This document shows positions 1 to 13,200 of a DNA stretch of 64,000 nucleotides, in pieces. How positions within the stretch are numbered: the first letter of the stretch is position 1; each line of letters begins with the position of its first letter. Source of the stretch: Cerrena zonata (taxonomy: Eukaryota; Basidiomycota; Agaricomycetes; Polyporales; Cerrenaceae); contig JASBNA010000105.1 in the NCBI GenBank assembly GCA_038087015.1, forward strand, positions 32,704 to 96,703. The letters are read 5' to 3'. Both the position numbers and the translations under genes were made by a program. Below the pieces are notes generated by a model. The model had not been told where the DNA came from and did no database searches. It saw only the letters and a program-made list of their open reading frames with translations.

Positions 1-257
1 TTTGCCTAATTCGGTAATATCATCTGAATCTTCCACTTTCCTCAATTTTAGTCAGTTTAACACCTGTTGTTTTGCATACCACCATGTTTAGAGAGGTATT
101 ATGAACAGAATGGTACCAAAAATGAGCTCCTTACATATAATTTGAGGTAGATAGAAAGGTAGTCACAAGTATTAAGTGTGGGAAAATCGACTTTGTATTG
201 TGGTAACAACACTCTATGGGTGAGACTATATATATCAAATCCCAACCATATGGGACG

Positions 258-1180
258 GTTGAGGCACCTATGAGCTCGCATTGAGTAGACGAGTCTAATG
301 CTTCTTTCCGCAAGGGAAACGGAGCAAAACTGATCAATCTATAAGCTAATTTCTGAAATTTGTCAGCTATACAGTACAACAAATATGGAATATAAGACTC
401 ATTTCACCACCGATTTGGATGTGGAAGACAGCGTTGGATTCAGACTGCAGAGACGAACCCAGGCATGTGTGAAAGACATCACGCTTCGAGGTATGAGGTG
501 AAAGAGCAGAATGGTAGCTTTATTAGTGACGAAACCTTTATACAAAACCTGCACGAAACCAGACGTTCAAGCTATCGTTGGATTCGTCTCATCGAGACGA
601 GCTCAGCGGTAGCTCAAACATCGCAATCGGTGCAGATTTGACCTCGGAATAGCGGGAATACCATCTGAGCCTTTGGTTTATGGGCGTTTAGAGGTTCGTA
701 GTGGGCGTTAAAAGGTTCGTAGTGGGCGTTTAGAGGTTCGTCGTGGGAGTTAAGAGGTTCGTAGTGGCTGGTTGGTGTATTCTCGCTATTCTGAGGTCAA
801 ATCTGCACCGATTGCGATGCTTGAGCTACCGCTGAGCTCGTCTCGATGAGACGAATCCAACGATAGCTTGAACGTCTGGTTTCGTGCAGGTTTTGTATAA
901 AGGTTTCGTCACTAATAAAGCTACCATTCTGCTCTTTCACCTCATACCTCGAAGCGTGATGTCTTTCACACATGCCTGGGTTCGTCTCTGCAGTCTGAAT
1001 CCAACGCTGTCTTCCACATCCAAATCGGTGGTGAAATGAGTCTTATATTCCATATTTGTTGTACTGTATAGCTGACAAATTTCAGAAATTAGCTTATAGA
1101 TTGATCAGTTTTGCTCCGTTTCCCTTGCGGAAAGAAGCGTTAGACTTGTCTACTCAATGCAAGCTCATAGGTGCCTTAAC
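258..1180. repeat. Foldback element with ~404-bp inverted arms
   Basis: The segment 258-661 reappears as its reverse complement at 777-1180 with only scattered mismatches. The arms flank a 115-bp centre made largely of a short tandem repeat. The outer ends read GGTTRAGGCACC. I see no clear target-site duplication and no transposase reading frame, so this is best read as a non-autonomous foldback/MITE-like element. A transcript through it would form a near-perfect ~400-bp hairpin. The short open frames in the arms are mirror copies of each other and not genes. Confidence 0.9.
681..764. repeat. Four-copy 21-bp tandem repeat in the foldback loop
   Basis: Four consecutive 21-bp units start at 681, 702, 723 and 744. 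Each has the form TGGGNGTTNANAGGTTCGTNG. They fill most of the spacer between the two inverted arms. This resembles the direct-repeat cores of foldback elements, and function is unknown. Confidence 0.9.
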
Positions 1181-1639
1181 CATTGAGAAAGGTGTGCATT
1201 TACAGACCCAGTCTTCATAAACAAGGTGAGGGGGAGTGAAAGTGGAAGAGGGGAAGAGCAGGCACAAAGCCTCTGATATTAGCAAACCTACATGCTACTT
1301 GTGGATGAACTTGTGCTTTTTACATGCTTTTCATGCTTGTGCAAGCACATCTCATCTTACAAGTAGCTATAAGGACAGTACAAGTAAAGTAGTGTAAAAA
1401 AGTATATTTTTCAACTGCAGTACAGAGCAAGTGTAAGTACACTATTTCAAGTGCAATAAACTACCTTCCTGAGCTTGGGTCTCATCTTCAGGACTGTGCC
1501 TTTTGGTCTGGCCTTGGAAGACTTATTTCATTTGGAACATATGTTATAGTTGTAGAAATAGAGACAAGGATAGTTATCTATAATGAAGAACACTGAGAAC
1601 ATTAATACTGCATACCTTTTGTGTATTTCCAGCATGTTC

Positions 1640-3240
1640 AGTTGCAAAGTGACATCATTTGTGGGGGAATGAAGTTGCCCAAAAAGCCCGTTTAGTGGTA
1701 GAATGGGCATTCAGTAAATGCAACCAAATTGTGCTGTTCACAATAGAATGGACCTCATCAGAGCAAGCATATACTCAGAGGGGCAAGGGGGCAATGGGAA
1801 AGAGTTCACTGAGGGGAGTTCAGGGCTCAGTGAAGGTTGGTCCTTCAGTAGAGGGCTGAACTCACTGGAATGGCGGATTTTAGTGAGATGCATTGGTTTG
1901 CTAAGGTATGGGTCTTGCTAGAGCAGGAGAGATGTAGTGCAGGTGGGTCAGTTCACTAATCGCATCAGTAGATAATGGCTCACTGCACTAGTAGCAGCAT
2001 GGGATAGTAGCAAGTAGGTAGTAAAATAAAAATCCATAAAATAAATGTTCAAAAAGAGCAATATATGGTAATGCTGAGTGATATAAGGGGGTTTTGAGGT
2101 GAGATGCCCAATAGGACATTGGGAAAAGGGTTGGCAAAGTTGTGAAAATGAAATAATATCAATTTCACTTGATAATGAGTATATGTTGGAGGAGAATAGG
2201 GATTAGGGAGGAGGATTTGGAAGAGAATCATGATGATCAACGGGTTCGCATTTGCACAAGACTGACTTGCATTTGCACTTGATTGACTTGCACTAGTGCT
2301 GTAGTCCATTTTTATCCAGCCTGCAAGTAGTAAGCTATCCCTGAACAACTCACAACATGCTTAGTTTCATTGCCCAATTAGGATTGATCACTTCCAGGTT
2401 GAGTCCATACTCATTGCAGATGCAATCTCACTGCCAGTTGCAAGTCATAAGCTTGAGCATGTGCTTGTTGCTAGTTGCAAGTCGCAAGTATATTCTTGCT
2501 GTGAGTTGAATAGGAAATCACAACAAATATACAATTGTTCTTTGTTAAAATATAGTGGCTGTTCCTCAAGAGTGTAGCTCTTCAAATGCAAGTTGACCAC
2601 TTGCAATTGCAAAGCTGAAACCACCACTAGAGTGACTAGACTTTGAGCCTCCAAATCCCCTTCCTCTAATACCTATTATCCACCAACATCTACCATCATT
2701 AAGCAAATGCAATACATTCTTAGTTTCAAGACTTCATGGACCCTCTCTCCAATGTCCCAATAGGCATCTCACCTCAAAACTGTCTCTCATCACTCCACAT
2801 TGCCCATATATTGTCTTATTCAATAACACAAAACATATTACATTACAAGCTTCTATATATTACTATCATCTCATGCTATTACTAGTGCAGTGACTGATTG
2901 TCCATCAATGCAACCGATGAACCAACCCACTTGCAGTCTCCTCCTCTCTTAGCAAGGCCCATACCTCAGTGAACCAATGTATCTCACTGAAATCTGCCAT
3001 TCCAGTGAGTTCCACCCTCTACTAAAGGACCAACCTTCACTGAGCCCTGAACTCCCCTCAGTGAACTCTTTCCCATTGCCCCCTTGCCCCTCTGAGTATG
3101 TGCTTGCTCTGATGAGGTCCATTCTATTGTGAACAGCACAATTTGGTTGCATTTACTGAATGCCCATTCTACCACTAAACAGGCTTTTCAGGTGACTTCA
3201 TTTTCCCATGAATGGCATCACTTTGCAACTGCACGGTGTG
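1640..3240. repeat. Second foldback element, ~590-bp arms
   Basis: The block about 1640-2226 is repeated in inverted orientation at about 2647-3240. It is clearly similar but more diverged than the 258-1180 element, and weaker similarity extends outward to about 1575 and 3300. The best-preserved part is 1676-1930 against 2940-3195, which explains the pair of near-identical short open frames on opposite strands. The ~420-bp centre is rich in TTGCA-type words. No transposase is seen. Arm limits are approximate. Confidence 0.8.
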
Positions 3241-4406
3241 CTCTTTCTTTGCCTGCATATATCTTAAACCTATGATCTCAGTGCTCTCATCGTTCTTTGA
3301 CAAAGACAATTCCCCTCCAGCAGAATAAAGTGGAAACCAAAATCTGTTAGTGTACTTAAATAAGGGGATTGAGTGAGCATGGATCAAGCCTATCTGAGTG
3401 GTGTTGTTGGGGGTACAGTAGTCCCATGCAAGATATCTGGAGATGAATAGTGAAGTGGTTAGAAGGATTTGCAGTAGGGGTGATTAGCATTATGAAAAAG
3501 AATCAAAGCTTAGTATGCTGAAACTATAAGTGCACCCTGGAATATGGAGAACAATAAGAACATGTAATACACTACAGTACCAAACATACTCAAGAACTCA
3601 AAACAATCATTTTCATTGTTCTAAAAGACTACATTGCCCTTTTTATTGGTCAGAGTATCTTCAAGAGTATGTGTGGGGACACAATTGTTATCCATAGGGT
3701 ATTCTGTGTATATTGAAGTTTGATGGGAGGTGGTGAACCTCCCAAGACATAGATCGTAGGAAAGGGGACCAAGAATGAGGAACTTTGTAAGTTAATAAGG
3801 GTAGACTAGACCATCTTAGGATGCTTGACAGTCAGAAATATTTTGGTGTGGACCTTCATAACTTTCATTCTATCCTCCACATATTCATATTTATATCATC
3901 TTCAACTTTGTTAATAGTGAGGTAAGTATTTGTTCCTTTTATCATCTAAGCCCCCACCGTAATAATGACAAGAGTAATTGTGACAGTAAGTGCCAATTGT
4001 TAGCCCGCATGTGTCAGAGTAAGTTTGTAGTCTTAGAGTATTTGCTTAAGTTGCAATCCTCTACCATACCATGTTCAGATTCTCCTGGCATAAGTGACTC
4101 CATGCTCAGCATCTTAATGGTAGCTCTGAGTCCAAAGGTAAGCAGCAAATCTGGAGAGATTTTATTAGTGGTATGCTAGTGATACTAGTTGCATTACTTA
4201 GTTGTTATATATATAAAATATGTCTTGAATATATTTGTTTAACTACATTATTTTGTGTTGAGTTACTTACTGCATAACTGATTATCGATTATTTTTTATG
4301 TTCAAAATTGCATTTGTCCATAGTACTTGTACTGAACTTGTACCTTTTTTATTTCAAATATATGTGCTTATATAAGTATTGTCCTTATGATTCAAGTATG
4401 GTACAC

Positions 4407-4444
4407 TTGTCCTTATTGTACTTGTACAAGTACAATAAGGACAA
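4407..4444. repeat. Perfect 38-bp palindrome
   Basis: A perfect palindrome centred on CTTGTACAAG (4421-4430). Related GTAC/CTTGTAC words are scattered through 1300-1450 and 4320-4450, as in the subterminal repeats of CACTA-type transposons. Confidence 0.85.
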
Positions 4445-4597
4445 ATAAGTAATGTGTAGTTTTGCTAATGCTGGGAGAGGAGAGGGGAGCATGAGCATGT
4501 TTCTAGTGTGAGTAAGAGAGATATTGCTATGTGATTACAAGTGGGCTTCACCCAGAATATAATAAGATTATGAGAGAGGAGAGAGATGAGGAGAGGT

Positions 4598-4600
<3 letters not shown>

Positions 4601-4621
<21 letters not shown>
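4601..4621. repeat. (GA)n microsatellite
   Basis: An uninterrupted GA dinucleotide run inside a longer purine-rich stretch (about 4571-4640). Confidence 0.9.
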
Positions 4622-4631
<10 letters not shown>

Positions 4632-4760
4632 CCAAAGAGATAGGAAAAGTCAAGAAATATAATATATTTTCAATAGCTCAGATTATTTAGATGCTATTAA
4701 CTGAGGTGATATTAATGATGACTTAATACTCTTGATGGCTTCTGTTGATGACCTGCAGCT

Positions 4761-4820
4761 TTATGCCAATAAAGAATTGAACTGCTAGGTTTATGCCAAT
4801 AAAGAATTGAACTGCTAGGT
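4761..4820. repeat. Perfect 30-bp tandem duplication
   Basis: 4761-4790 is repeated exactly at 4791-4820, followed by the start of a third copy. A recent slippage or repair duplication in non-coding DNA. Confidence 0.9.
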
Positions 4821-5084
4821 TTATACATGGGTTATACTCAATCTCAATTATTCTCCTGACTGAAGGTACAAGAAACATTGTGTTCTTCTGGATGGTATCA
4901 TACCTGGACCCAACCATCTAAAGAACCTTGATTCATTTCTCTTTGTAGGTCTCTATCACCTTGCTGCTATATAACATGAAGGAGGTATCACACTCTGAGA
5001 TATGGTAGCCCCAGATACCAATTCATAGCCTTGTTATCAATATAAAGCCCAGTCATATCTCATCTTTATAACAGAAGATGGTCC

Positions 5085-5800
5085 TAAAATGACAGCAATC
5101 AATAGATTAGTGGGTCACAGCAGGAAGTATGGTTGTTGAACTTACTGTCCAATGCCTGGTCAACACAAAAGTGAATCACCATACTATTTTCCTGCTGTAC
5201 AGAAATCATTGAACTACAATATATCTAAATGTGACCATAAAATGTTAACTTGCAACAACTACTTTTATCAAATCCCACTTGATATTGGAGCAACTTGCTA
5301 ATCTTGATGCAATCTCATACACACAATTATAACAATAATCAGCTGGATACAGAGATTGTAAAGCTAACAATTTTTAGTAGACTTTTACTGAGATACTGTC
5401 TTGATATACTTACATGCTTTCCCCTTGATATCATGCACCTAGGTATAATCAACATTCCCCAGCACCTTTTGGGACTCTTGTATGGTACTATCAGAACCTT
5501 CAAACAATCTAGAAAGACAACTTGGAACTGGGCAGTTCTAATTGACAATCTTTGGAAATTACATGGTGAAATCATTGTACAGACAAGTTTCTATCTTCCA
5601 GGATCATTTGATCACCCACTATGGAATCCAGCAAAGAAAACTTCCTCAGGTTACAAGGCTTGGGAGTTCTTACTTTATTTCTATAGACTCAGCCCTGCTA
5701 TTTTTCCTCAATGTTCTCCCAGATCGCTACTGGTCAAACTTTTGCATGCTTGTCTGGGATATTCAAATCTTATACTAATGCAAAATCACTTCTGAAGATC
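5085..5800 (+). pseudogene. Tnp2-type (CACTA/EnSpm) transposase relic
   Basis: Translation of about 5085-5260 gives a fragment with the Tnp2 layout of a glycine/histidine pair, then GC-stop-TYC, then GQHK and YYFPA. Frame 5295-5795 then continues with FPLDIMHLGIINIPQHLLGL, WNW, HGEI, YLPGSFDHPLWNP and SSGYKAWEFLLYFY. These are hallmarks of the fungal Tnp2 transposase, including the metal-binding aspartate region and the conserved SGYKAWEF block. The open stretch is only 166 residues against roughly 800-1000 for the family. It is broken by a TGA at 5137-5139, where relatives have arginine (GCR-YC), and by frame changes. It is dead and lies in AT-rich flanking DNA typical of old CACTA copies. 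Confidence 0.8.
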
Positions 5801-7362
5801 TACAGATTGCTTACACTATTCTTGTTCAATTTGTTGAAGAGTTTGAACTGTTATACTACCAACAGAAAGATACTCATCTATATTTTGTCCAACAGTGTAT
5901 TTACCTGCTTGTTCACCTAGCCCCAGAGACAACTTGTGTTAGACCACTAGGACTAACATTGCAATAGACACTAGAGTAATATTTTAGAGATATGAGCTCA
6001 TAAGTTCATCAACATTCTAATACATTCACTAATCTCAGAGAGTGTGTCACTCAATATGCTTGTGTCAATAGAGTAAAGCAGTTCCTTTAGAGGTTAAGCA
6101 TGTTTCAAGGGCTGTTGTCTGTATTTTATCTATGGTATAAGGATATGGATCTTTTGCTTGTAGAAGCATATATCCATTATTGAGTAAGAGGGAGGCATGT
6201 GATAGAGGTTTGTCATCTTCAAACTCTGGAAAGATAGATTTAAGAAGGTAGTTAGAATATCATAAATCATTGGGTATAGTTCTCTTTGCTAAATGGTCAA
6301 ATTGCACATCTAAGTCAGACCCAATTATCCTATTAAGTCTACCTTTCAAGAATCAGACTTTACTAACTAGTCTACTAACTGTGGCTAAATTCACTGTAGA
6401 TTAATCTCAGAATCAATCTAAGTTAGAGTAAGCTTGGCAATTTAAGTCAGGGATGATTAAATTATCAGCTATTTTACTGCTAAGTTTAGTTATATTCAAT
6501 TGAACTAGAAGATATCAGAATTTTACAATAAGTCACTGCTTTAACTAGTTTATATTAGAAAAATAGCAATCTAGCCTGAGAGAAGAAGAATTATATAGAT
6601 GATAGTAGTATATCAATAAAGAAGTTGAAATAGGAACTGCAAGAGGAGAGCTATCACAGATAGGTGGCTACAGGAAGAAAGAGCATAGGATGATGTTCAT
6701 AGTCTTAGAGACTGAGGAGAGGATAATTTCAAAAGATTACTCTTTGAATATATTTATATTGACTTCCTAAGTTATATAAATTTTAATATTGAGGTAGTCA
6801 AAAAGGAATCGTGTTTTGCCAGGATTGGCCTACTCCCCAAGTTCGTCAGTACGATCGAATCATGCATATTAAAGTCAATGTTAACCCATCACTTTGTGTT
6901 TAGCATGTTACGCTTACCAGCTTATTTTTATTGTGGGATGGTCCAACGTCCAGTACCTTTATTAATTTAAATCGAATGCTACAACTTACGGTCATAAATG
7001 ATTTATATGGCCACTCTTGATTAATGTAGCAATGTCACCCCCTCTCTTACTGACTATAAACCGTTCTGGTGATATTCAATTCTAAATCTCTAGACAATAT
7101 ATTCCCAGAAGATACTGTATACGTGTATTAATTTCGTTGGTGCACCCAAGAACCCAAAAAAAGCCCTGCAAGACTATCGAAAATACGTAACTGGTGGTAT
7201 ATACAACACAAGTGTCACGTTGACCACATAAATAAGTTTTTGAAAAGAACAACAACAGATGAGGGTATGGATTGTAATTGAAGGAAGGAGACAAGAAATA
7301 CAGACGAAGAATCAGGAGCAAAAAAATATCAGAATACATGGTCAGCAAGGTGTGAAGTGGGG
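5801..7362. other. AT-rich intergenic region
   Basis: No supportable gene. The first ~950 bp look like decayed transposon DNA. The last ~550 bp are the 3' flank of the glycosyltransferase gene. Confidence 0.5.
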
Positions 7363-8581
7363 CTATGACGTAGTGGGTGAAGTGGCAGACGCAACTGGCT
7401 TCGACTTCGGTTGCCTGAAACACTGCTTCAGAGTCGACCTATAGATATGTTTCATCTCCTTGAACATATCGCCCCACCATAGCATCTCCTCCTTCCACAA
7501 CCCGTCCTCCCAAGTTGAGACCTCCATCACCTTCTCTTCAAGATTATACCACGGCACCCTCTCATAATCACCCTGCAAGAACGGTTTCGGCCACGTAAAG
7601 TGCACTATCCTCCTTTCTTCCGTCGTGTTCTTCCACATCTCTGGCGACCGACGTTTGATAGCCAAGTTCCCGTTATAAGCATACGGTAAACGAACGACCT
7701 CAGCGCCAAAGTAATGGTTCAGATAGGATTGTTCCGCTTCGAGGAGTGGGAAGTCGGCGTGTTCGATCTTGGAAACCATCTGGTTAAACACCGTTGTCGA
7801 GGTCCGGATGAAAAGCACTCCCGCGTTAAAGCCTAGGATATATCCGTTGTGATCGGTGTATACGTCGGGCACTGCGGCAAAGTTGAAAGGAAGCGCAAAC
7901 AGCTCGTCGAAATTTCGTCGTACGAGTGTATCCGCGTCAAGATACACTAGGCTCTTTATCCCCTGTTGGTCAAGTTTCCAGAGAGTCAACTTTGTGAACT
8001 GGTCGAGGAAATGAGGATGGGCGCCATCTCCGTTCTTTGGTGGGGGGATGCGTGAAACTGGTTGTGGAATGAAACCTGAGGATGTTGCAACACAGAGGGC
8101 TGAGGGGGAAACCTTCTCGGGCAGGTATAGTAGGATTAAGCGTGCTGAAACATCTGCTTTGCGTAGAGAGTGACCAAGGGTGGCTACTGCAGGGGCAAAC
8201 GCGTCTGTGTAGAGTGTCGTGACAACTGCATGTTCGTCTGGGTTGAAAAACTGGGGTGCAAGTGACGTCGAGAGCACATCATCAGTTACCAATGGGAATG
8301 GGTTTCTGTCAAACAAAGGTTTTCAAAACATTACAAATGAGTGCAAATATACGTATAAGAAATACTTACAAGCTTTGGTAATGGTTCAAAGGATTCCGCA
8401 ATGGCGGCGGGAGTTTAGGGTGTCTAAAGTAGTGATAAAGAAAGCAAACATTCAAAGCGATAGAGACGATGATGATTATGGTATGATACAATGAGCGACG
8501 ATTATGGGAATGTGACGCGTAATTTGCGATTAGGGGGAGGTAACTGTCGCGACGAGAGTGGAGCTGGAGGTAAGACTTCAT
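7363..8581 (-). CDS. GT8-family (glycogenin-like) type II membrane glycosyltransferase
   Basis: Two exons, 8581-8370 and 8305-7363, separated by a 64-bp intron (GTAAGT...CAG), join to a 384-residue protein. An N-terminal cytoplasmic stretch of about 30 residues is followed by one hydrophobic anchor (LYHTIIIIVSIALNVCFLY), consistent with a Golgi or ER type II topology. The luminal domain has the GT8 signature: VVTTLYTDAFAPAVATLGHS near its start, FTKLTLWKL, then the DxD motif in SLVYLDADTLVRRNFDELF, then FNAGVLFI and the late HFTWPKPF motif. The DxD aspartates bind Mn2+ and the nucleotide sugar. The family includes fungal glucose N-acetylglucosaminyltransferase and glycogenin-like enzymes; the acceptor cannot be inferred. 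The membrane anchor argues against a cytosolic glycogenin. Confidence 0.9.
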
Positions 8582-10268
8582 ATCTAAGGGTGGGGCGTGG
8601 CGTGGTCGTGAAGAGGCGTTTGGGAGAAAAGAAGGAGGAAGTTTAAGTGTGAACGGGCGATTGACTTTAGAGATGCATGCTAAAGCGGCGAGGGTGACCG
8701 GTGCAGAGAAAGGAAATTCAAGGCGGCCTGTGCAGTCCGCCTAATGTGAACCAGAAGAGACAGGCAACCCTGATGCGCTCATGTCAGCCACCGTAGTCGC
8801 CAGATGATCCTTTCCAGTAGACGTTCTGACCTCAGCCGAGCGCACGGCAGCCACACCTTGTGCCACTTACATGAGGATTCTGCATTTTCCATCTTGACCT
8901 TTCTTGGTTTCTCCAATGGGGGTTGACTGCTGATTCGGTACAGATCGTATCAGGATTAGACGGAGGTATCTTCACCATAGCGCTGAGGCTGAGCAATGTG
9001 AGAACCAACGACGGTGGGTAACAACTGCGCCGAGGATATCCTGGGTACTTTCAGCTTTAGTCTGCCCTCGATTTACCTCGTTCATCACATACGGTCCTCA
9101 TCTCCGCCTAACCCTTGTCCTCGCCTAATAGTGCCCACCAGGTTATATATACTCAAATGAGGAACAAAAATAGGACAAGCAACCTAAAAGCCGTACTAGG
9201 CGACTCACCTGCCACCAAGGAAGACAATGAGCCTTTTTTGCGTTTGGATTGTCCCAACTTGAACATTCCGTGATTACAGCGGACATGAGTAGACACAAGT
9301 GAAATTGTTGTTTTGACAGCTAGCGACGGTATCAGTTCACTTGCGAGGGATCTTGACGACGACGGTGTTTAGTTCGTTCACCGTGTCGACTCTATCGAAC
9401 GACTACAATCGAGATTGATCATAGACATGTCTAAAAAGCATTCAATACTCAAACAGCAAGATACGGGGAGAAGACAACCTGGGACAACTTTGTTTTTCGA
9501 GTTTGTTGATCAGGAGCGATCGAGCGGACCAATATGATTACTCCTATTCACTACGACCAAACAACCATACTGATCAAATAAAATACCACGAGTGATGCTA
9601 TCATGATCATAGAATAACTATTCCAGAGATGACCGGTGCCGAGTGTTTAGAACGTTGACAGTCCAGACTCTGATCCCTACGACTTTCCTTTAAATTTCCT
9701 TTCCAGAATTTCACAGATATGAAAAACAAATCCGACACAGCCCTATCACACCCACCAGTTCAAACTTGCGAAATGAATAACAAAGATGAACCCTCAGATG
9801 GGACAAACGAGCTGTCAAGCTTGTCAAGGACAGATATGATCAAAAGGAAATATGATCGATTGTGCTACTAGGGAGCGTGAGTGACAGAGAGTGAGAGTGA
9901 GAACAGAGGTGTCAGATGTACACAATGAGTAAGTAACAGGTAACTAATGCAGTATCCAAAAGAAAAGATGGAGAGTAGAGAAAAATAGAAACTAAAAATA
10001 AGCAGTATGCAATAGCAAAGGTAAGTAAGCAGTCCCAACAACATAAAAACTATTCGAGCACGGAAATATACACGACGAGTCCAATATTCCCAACCAATAA
10101 CCAATGATACCAAAAGAGATGGATGGCAAGTCTAGGGATATGAGGGGGTAGGTGGCGGAGACAATGAACGGAATTATACGGGTTCGGCAATAAGGAAGTC
10201 GAGAGTGTGGAGTGGGGTTGGTCGTCAAGAGTCGTCGTCTGTATTAATGCTCATTCTCTTCATCCACC
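8582..10268. other. Intergenic region, no gene seen
   Basis: The promoter side of the glycosyltransferase lies at the left and the 3' flank of the DUF221 channel at the right. No coding frame with recognisable similarity, no RNA gene and no repeat were found. Confidence 0.5.
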
Positions 10269-13200
10269 TCACCTCCTAAACGTCCCCCTCCCCGCCATAT
10301 TCTGTTCATATCCCTCCCCTGGACTCCTCTGCTGTTGCTGTTGCTGAGGCGAGTACTGCTGAGGTTGAGGTGGCGTATACTGTTGAGGCTGCTGAGGTGG
10401 ATACTGTCCATACGCCTGGTACGGACCTGGGGATCCAGTCAACTCACGGGTAGGGTAAGGTCTATGCACGGGAGCCTCCCTATACGGCTGAGGAGCAGCC
10501 ATAGGCAAAGACGGTACCCCAGGCACCTCCGGCGACCCCCCATAAGGCAAGCTAGCAGTACTTCGGTTCATGGCATCGAAGTATCCCGGTGCCTGCTGCG
10601 ACGTCAATAGCGGTAATTGGTCACTGCCATCGAATCGGGTCATCTCGATATCGGACTGCGTCCCCTGCGCGAGATATCGATCGTAGGCTGCTTTAGAAGG
10701 TGCAGGCGAGGCTCGACCTGTGATACTCGGTGCATAGAGTGCTGATTTGTTGTCCATAGCGAGGAGGTTGGCAGAAGACACAGATCGGGTATCCCAATCT
10801 AGTTCACCACGATCACGTTGGTAAAGCGCCGGGTCGTATTCGAGGTCACTCTGTGGATGTGGAAAGCAAACAAAAATAGAATTAGCATCTCATCCCAAGC
10901 AAAGGCAGTTTCAGATAGGGGAACATGGCCGCAGATAGCGGATAGCATATACATGCTGACCACAGCCCTAGAAATGGATCTAAAACTGACCTGTTCGATA
11001 CCAGCAATCTTGATCCCACCCGCGACGACCTTCGTATCCATCTTCGACCCACCGAACTCATCCAACTTGGTCTGTGTACTCGCAATCTTGCCCGAATACA
11101 CTTGAGGCAGAAGCGCTGACATGTTGGCATGCACCATTGGCGTGAAGAGTTCAGCATGCATCGAAGGGTGTGCGAACCTCTTCTCGAGGCGGTTTCCGAT
11201 GTTATCTGCACGTCCAGAATGGACCTGTGCCATCCGAAGTTCATCTTGGGTAGGGATGTAGAAGGTAAAGTCAGGGATGAAGGCGCGGTTGATGTACAGT
11301 TTGAAGATGACTAGGATGACGATCGGTGGAAGGGTAGCAATCCAGTTGAGAGAGTCGAACCCTAGTTGGAGAAGGATGGCTGGAAGATGGTATGTGAGTA
11401 TTATTACGCTGATTCGAATTTGGGATCTTGATCAAGTACTTACTCAAGACCATGAGCAATTGCATCAAGATGACACCAACAAGAAGTCGGTTGATGATCA
11501 CGTTCCAAAGACGCTATTTCCAAACCTATTCAGCCTCCAAGACAGAGATACGAACATCGAGAAAAAGACTCACTCCACCAGACTCGATCTTAGACACAAA
11601 GACGAACATAAGCTGGTATTTGTATACTCCCGAACTGACCCAAAAGACAATAGCAGCTGCAACAACGACCAATGGCGCGAGAGGGGCAAACACGAAACCG
11701 ACAGTTGCCATGAAGAGCTGAAAGTTCATCGCAAATGTGTCAATCGCAGAACATGGATCATCATCTTATCCCAGACTTACAGTGTTAGAGCTAACAAAAA
11801 CAATCGTCATCAATAAATGATACATCCAAGGGAAAGGTCAGAGTTCGGTACTCACTAGTATACAGAATATTGGAATTCGGGGGGCTGGGTCCATTCACGG
11901 ATATCACGAGGAGTCCGACCGAAAAGGCTACAAAGATACATAGGTTAGTTTCCATCTCAAGTATTCTATCTCGGTCAGGAAGGACGTACTGTTTCTTGAT
12001 GAAAATCCACACAAGATTGATAATCTGCGCCAGATCGAAGAGAACAAGGAATCCTCGAAGTCTGTGTAGTGTGGCAGTTTATATCTAACAAATCGATACC
12101 TGATACACGGAGGAGACTTACGGGAAGTAGGTCAGCCAGTACGAAGACTGATCGATGTAGGTCCGGTTAATGGTGGCAGGGAGTTCTATGGAGAACGTCA
12201 CAAATCAGCAAATATTCTAAATGAGTAGGTTACGAAAAAACACATACTGTTGACGTTTTGCAGGATATCCTCGAAGCTCTTATGTTTGCCAATCTCCCTA
12301 ATGATCTCCTTTACAGAGTCTGTGATAGCCTTGTTTGAGCCCTCTTCCTAGCGGTGATTACAGACAGCATGACTCACTGAAGATGACTCCAATCAAGGTA
12401 AAGACGACCAATTGCGAGATGACCAAGAATGCGAAATATCGAGCAACGACCGACCGATCGAGTTTGGAATGTGTCGTAGAACCCATATATTGGGAAAGCC
12501 ATCGCATGATGATAGGCAGGAAGAAACTGAAGAACGCAGAAACCGCCGGAGGGAGCACACCAGAAATGAATGTGAAAGTAGCGGGTGAGTCGTCAGACCA
12601 GGTTTGGAGGAAGGGGACAAAGGTCGTGAGCTAGGACGATAGACTTGGGTTAGATACTTCAAGGTAACTTGCGGATTGTGCATGTGTAGACTTACGGAAG
12701 CCAAGTTAGCCAGGATGGAGATGATGAACAGGGGGACGGTGTTGAAGAAACAAACGAGGATGAGGAAAATCCATCCTGTCATCCGCTTGCCATTCAACTC
12801 TGCCGTAGACTTGTTCAAGTTCTCCCAAATCTTGTTGACACGGATTGTCAGTTTTTTATGGTTGACATATTGGAGTCGGGACTTACAAGGTCCTTGGGGT
12901 TAGGGGCAAGGGTGATAGTCGCACCTTTCACTCGTTTCCTTCTGAGCAAATTGGCGACAATGTGTGCATAAGGAACGGCTGCCATGGACGCAAAACCATA
13001 GTTCTCAGCTCTGCGAATATCAATCTGGGCTCGGTATTCTTCAACAGCACGCTCGGTACGTTGCAGTTTCGCGCTACACAAATCTATGCCTTCAGACTGT
13101 GTCACCGCCAGCGATAAAATGAACCTATAACTTACGTGTAATAATCAATAGCGTCTTTCTCTTCACCTCCACAGCACCCAGTCCCACCAACCCGGATAGT

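Larger units (their letters stand above)
3241..5084. other. AT-rich non-coding repeat territory
   Basis: No gene can be supported here. It is AT-rich with short simple repeats and a perfect palindrome. It is probably flanking or internal sequence of the degraded CACTA/Tnp2 element whose transposase relic follows. Confidence 0.5.

Noticed and set aside
1659..3175. Pair of near-identical 60-70 codon open frames on opposite strands
   Set aside because: They are the two arms of an inverted repeat; the identity reflects the repeat, not conserved coding.
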